Source: Streptococcus catagoni
GTDB taxonomy: Bacteria > Bacillota > Bacilli > Lactobacillales > Streptococcaceae
Assembly (NCBI RefSeq): GCF_011421425.1
Contig: NZ_WPCW01000002.1
Span: forward strand, 186,001 to 250,000
DNA length: 64,000 nt
Direction of reading: 5' to 3'
The notes below the pieces were generated by a model that was given only the letters and a program-made list of their open reading frames with translations, was not told the DNA's origin and searched no databases. Position 1 is the first letter of the stretch, and every line of letters begins with the position of its first letter. Below, one piece after another: positions 62,694 to 64,000 of the stretch. Position numbers and translations under genes: made by a program.

Positions 62694-64000
62694 ATGGGCA
62701 AGATAGGAAGTGCTATGATCTTATATGCCATTATCTTCCTTGATATCTGGCTACTTTTTTCAAAGTCAACAGGTATTAAGTTGAAATGGTCTAAAATTTT
62801 CCTCATAGCCTTGGTATTTGTTAGTCTAAATATCGTCTTTAATTATAGTGTTCTTTGTAATCAACTATTATTTATTCTTTTAAGTTATTTTTACTTTTCA
62901 GACAGAAAATTTGCGGAGCATATTTTCTATGGCCTGTTTTCAAATGTACTGGTAGAGACCTTGGTTAGGCTGGTCATTTTCTTTTTTTTCCCAGTACTCT
63001 TGGGATATAAAATAGGAGAGATCTACCATAATAGCACCCTGCTGATCCTTTCATATCTTTTGGTCATCCCCTTTTTTACTTTTCTATCCTATGTTTTTAG
63101 TATTGATATCTCCTTGATTCGCTTTATCAATGAAGATATGATCAAAAAATGGGTTGTTTTCATGAATATTATCATGATATCCTACTTTTTTTCTGTACAT
63201 ATCATGGCCTACTTTGAAACAGACTATCATAGTCTCTACTACCAGTTTCGGCCAAAATTGATTCTAGCTTATTTACTGATTTTAATTTTTTTCATTCTGC
63301 GTTGGGATCGTTTTACCAAGGATCAGCTAGAAAAGAAACTCTTACTGGCTCAAAAAGAACGGACTGATAATCTGGAGAAGTATAATCACTATATTGAACA
63401 ATTTTATAAGGATACCAGAGCCATTAAGCATGATTCAGAAAATATTATGATCAGTCTAAAAGATAGTGTTGATAGTGGTGACCTAAAAGAAATAGCTAGG
63501 GTCTATCAGACCGTCGTCAAGGAATCAGCAGCCCCAATCTTTAACCATGATTTAGGCTTTTGTGGCTTAGAAAACATCAAAGAATCTGTCATCAGAAGTC
63601 TCTTAAATTCTAAATTATTAGAGGCACAAAGCCAGGGGATTGATCTCTATATTGAAGTACCAGAAACAATAGAAGAGATTAACTTTAAATTACTGGATCT
63701 GGTGGTCGTTTTGTCTGTGCTTTTGGATACTGCTATCCACACAGCAACAGGAAGCATTAGACCCTTTATTTCCATTGCTTATTTTTATCAAGGGAATAAG
63801 CAGTGCTTTATCATTGAAAATAGTACGAAAATGAAGCAGGTTAAGATGGCAAAACTCTTCGACCAAAAGGTTGATAACAGTCATTACCTCAATCAAAAGA
63901 GTATTTCTCGCTTGACATCAATTTTGGAAACCTATCCCAATACCAATTTTTCAACACGTAGTAATCACTACCGCTTAAGACAAATATTAGAAATGTGGTG
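62694..64000 (+). CDS. fasC: FasC sensor kinase, keeps H-box, lacks ATP-binding motifs (end cut by window)
   Basis: ATG directly follows the fasB TAA, with AAAGGAG just upstream. The frame is open for 435 codons to the window edge, where the last two bases TG look like the start of TGA, so it is nearly complete. Six or so membrane segments (1-205) precede a linker and an H-box Ala-Ile-Lys-His-Asp-Ser-Glu-Asn (His246). The N-box reads Asp-Thr-Ala-Ile-His-Thr (345-350) in place of Asp-Asn-Ala-Ile-Glu-Ala, and no Gly-X-Gly-Leu is present. It looks unable to bind ATP but able to accept phosphate. fasA is expected right after the window. Confidence 0.9.
   Translation, partial: MGKIGSAMILYAIIFLDIWLLFSKSTGIKLKWSKIFLIALVFVSLNIVFNYSVLCNQLLFILLSYFYFSDRKFAEHIFYGLFSNVLVETLVRLVIFFFFPVLLGYKIGEIYHNSTLLILSYLLVIPFFTFLSYVFSIDISLIRFINEDMIKKWVVFMNIIMISYFFSVHIMAYFETDYHSLYYQFRPKLILAYLLILIFFILRWDRFTKDQLEKKLLLAQKERTDNLEKYNHYIEQFYKDTRAIKHDSENIMISLKDSVDSGDLKEIARVYQTVVKESAAPIFNHDLGFCGLENIKESVIRSLLNSKLLEAQSQGIDLYIEVPETIEEINFKLLDLVVVLSVLLDTAIHTATGSIRPFISIAYFYQGNKQCFIIENSTKMKQVKMAKLFDQKVDNSHYLNQKSISRLTSILETYPNTNFSTRSNHYRLRQILEMW

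Noticed and set aside
1..64000. CRISPR array
   Set aside because: No regularly spaced identical repeats with unique spacers; the GGGACA repeats at 12.2-12.5 kb are too short and irregular.

Overview
The window comes from a low-GC streptococcus of the pyogenic group, most likely Streptococcus uberis or a close relative. It holds a hyaluronan synthase gene (hasA) followed by hasB, with no hasC in that operon. The galU/hasC homologue lies about 1.5 kb further on, on the other strand next to gpsA. The fasBC sensor-kinase genes, a late-competence-type promoter at dut-radA and typical streptococcal housekeeping genes fit the same group. The species call is inference.

Positions 1 to about 38,125 are most of an HK97-like siphoprophage; the integrase end lies left of the window. 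Order: lysogeny module (1-2600: repressor with a downstream DUF3800 gene, a control region with two facing promoters, and an inverted accessory gene); early and replication module (2669-13172: SMC-like ATPase, Sak4-like RecA-fold ATPase, DUF2303, DUF669, SF2 helicase, AP2/HNH-type endonuclease, primase-helicase, an iteron-rich candidate origin and RusA); late-gene activator of the ArpU/DUF1492 type (14092-14520); two tRNA-like genes and an inverted hicAB toxin-antitoxin cassette (14.6-15.7 kb); packaging and head (15.8-24.6 kb); tail with gpG/gpGT frameshift, tape measure, Dit, Tal and collagen-like fibre genes (24.7-36.1 kb); holin and three-part endolysin (36.1-37.9 kb); and a candidate right attachment region (about 38.0-38.1 kb). 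Several single-base anomalies cluster in the packaging/head part: a frameshifted HNH gene, a TerL gene whose best start is ATT, and a frameshifted DUF6275 gene. A capsid gene continues into a HeH domain in the +1 frame at a CCC-T site. The prophage may therefore be decaying, or some of these may be recoding events or sequencing errors.

Positions 38.1-64.0 kb are chromosome. They carry an AEC-family permease and D-2-hydroxyacid dehydrogenase pair, pgi, hasAB, a 5-formyltetrahydrofolate cyclo-ligase and rhomboid pair, galU-gpsA on the minus strand, a MarR-regulated heterodimeric ABC exporter, queH, dut-radA-carbonic anhydrase, an AIM24-like gene, and gltX. Directly behind the gltX terminator sits a degenerate group II intron with a gutted maturase. 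The window ends in fasB and fasC. pgi, galU and hasAB together link sugar phosphates to UDP-glucuronate and hyaluronan capsule.

Most striking points: FasB lacks the phosphoacceptor histidine but keeps the ATP-binding motifs, while FasC keeps the histidine but has lost the ATP-binding motifs, so the pair looks like a split kinase. The capsid/HeH +1 frameshift candidate, the facing lysogeny promoters that each hold the same operator in the spacer, and the iteron region after the primase are also worth checking.
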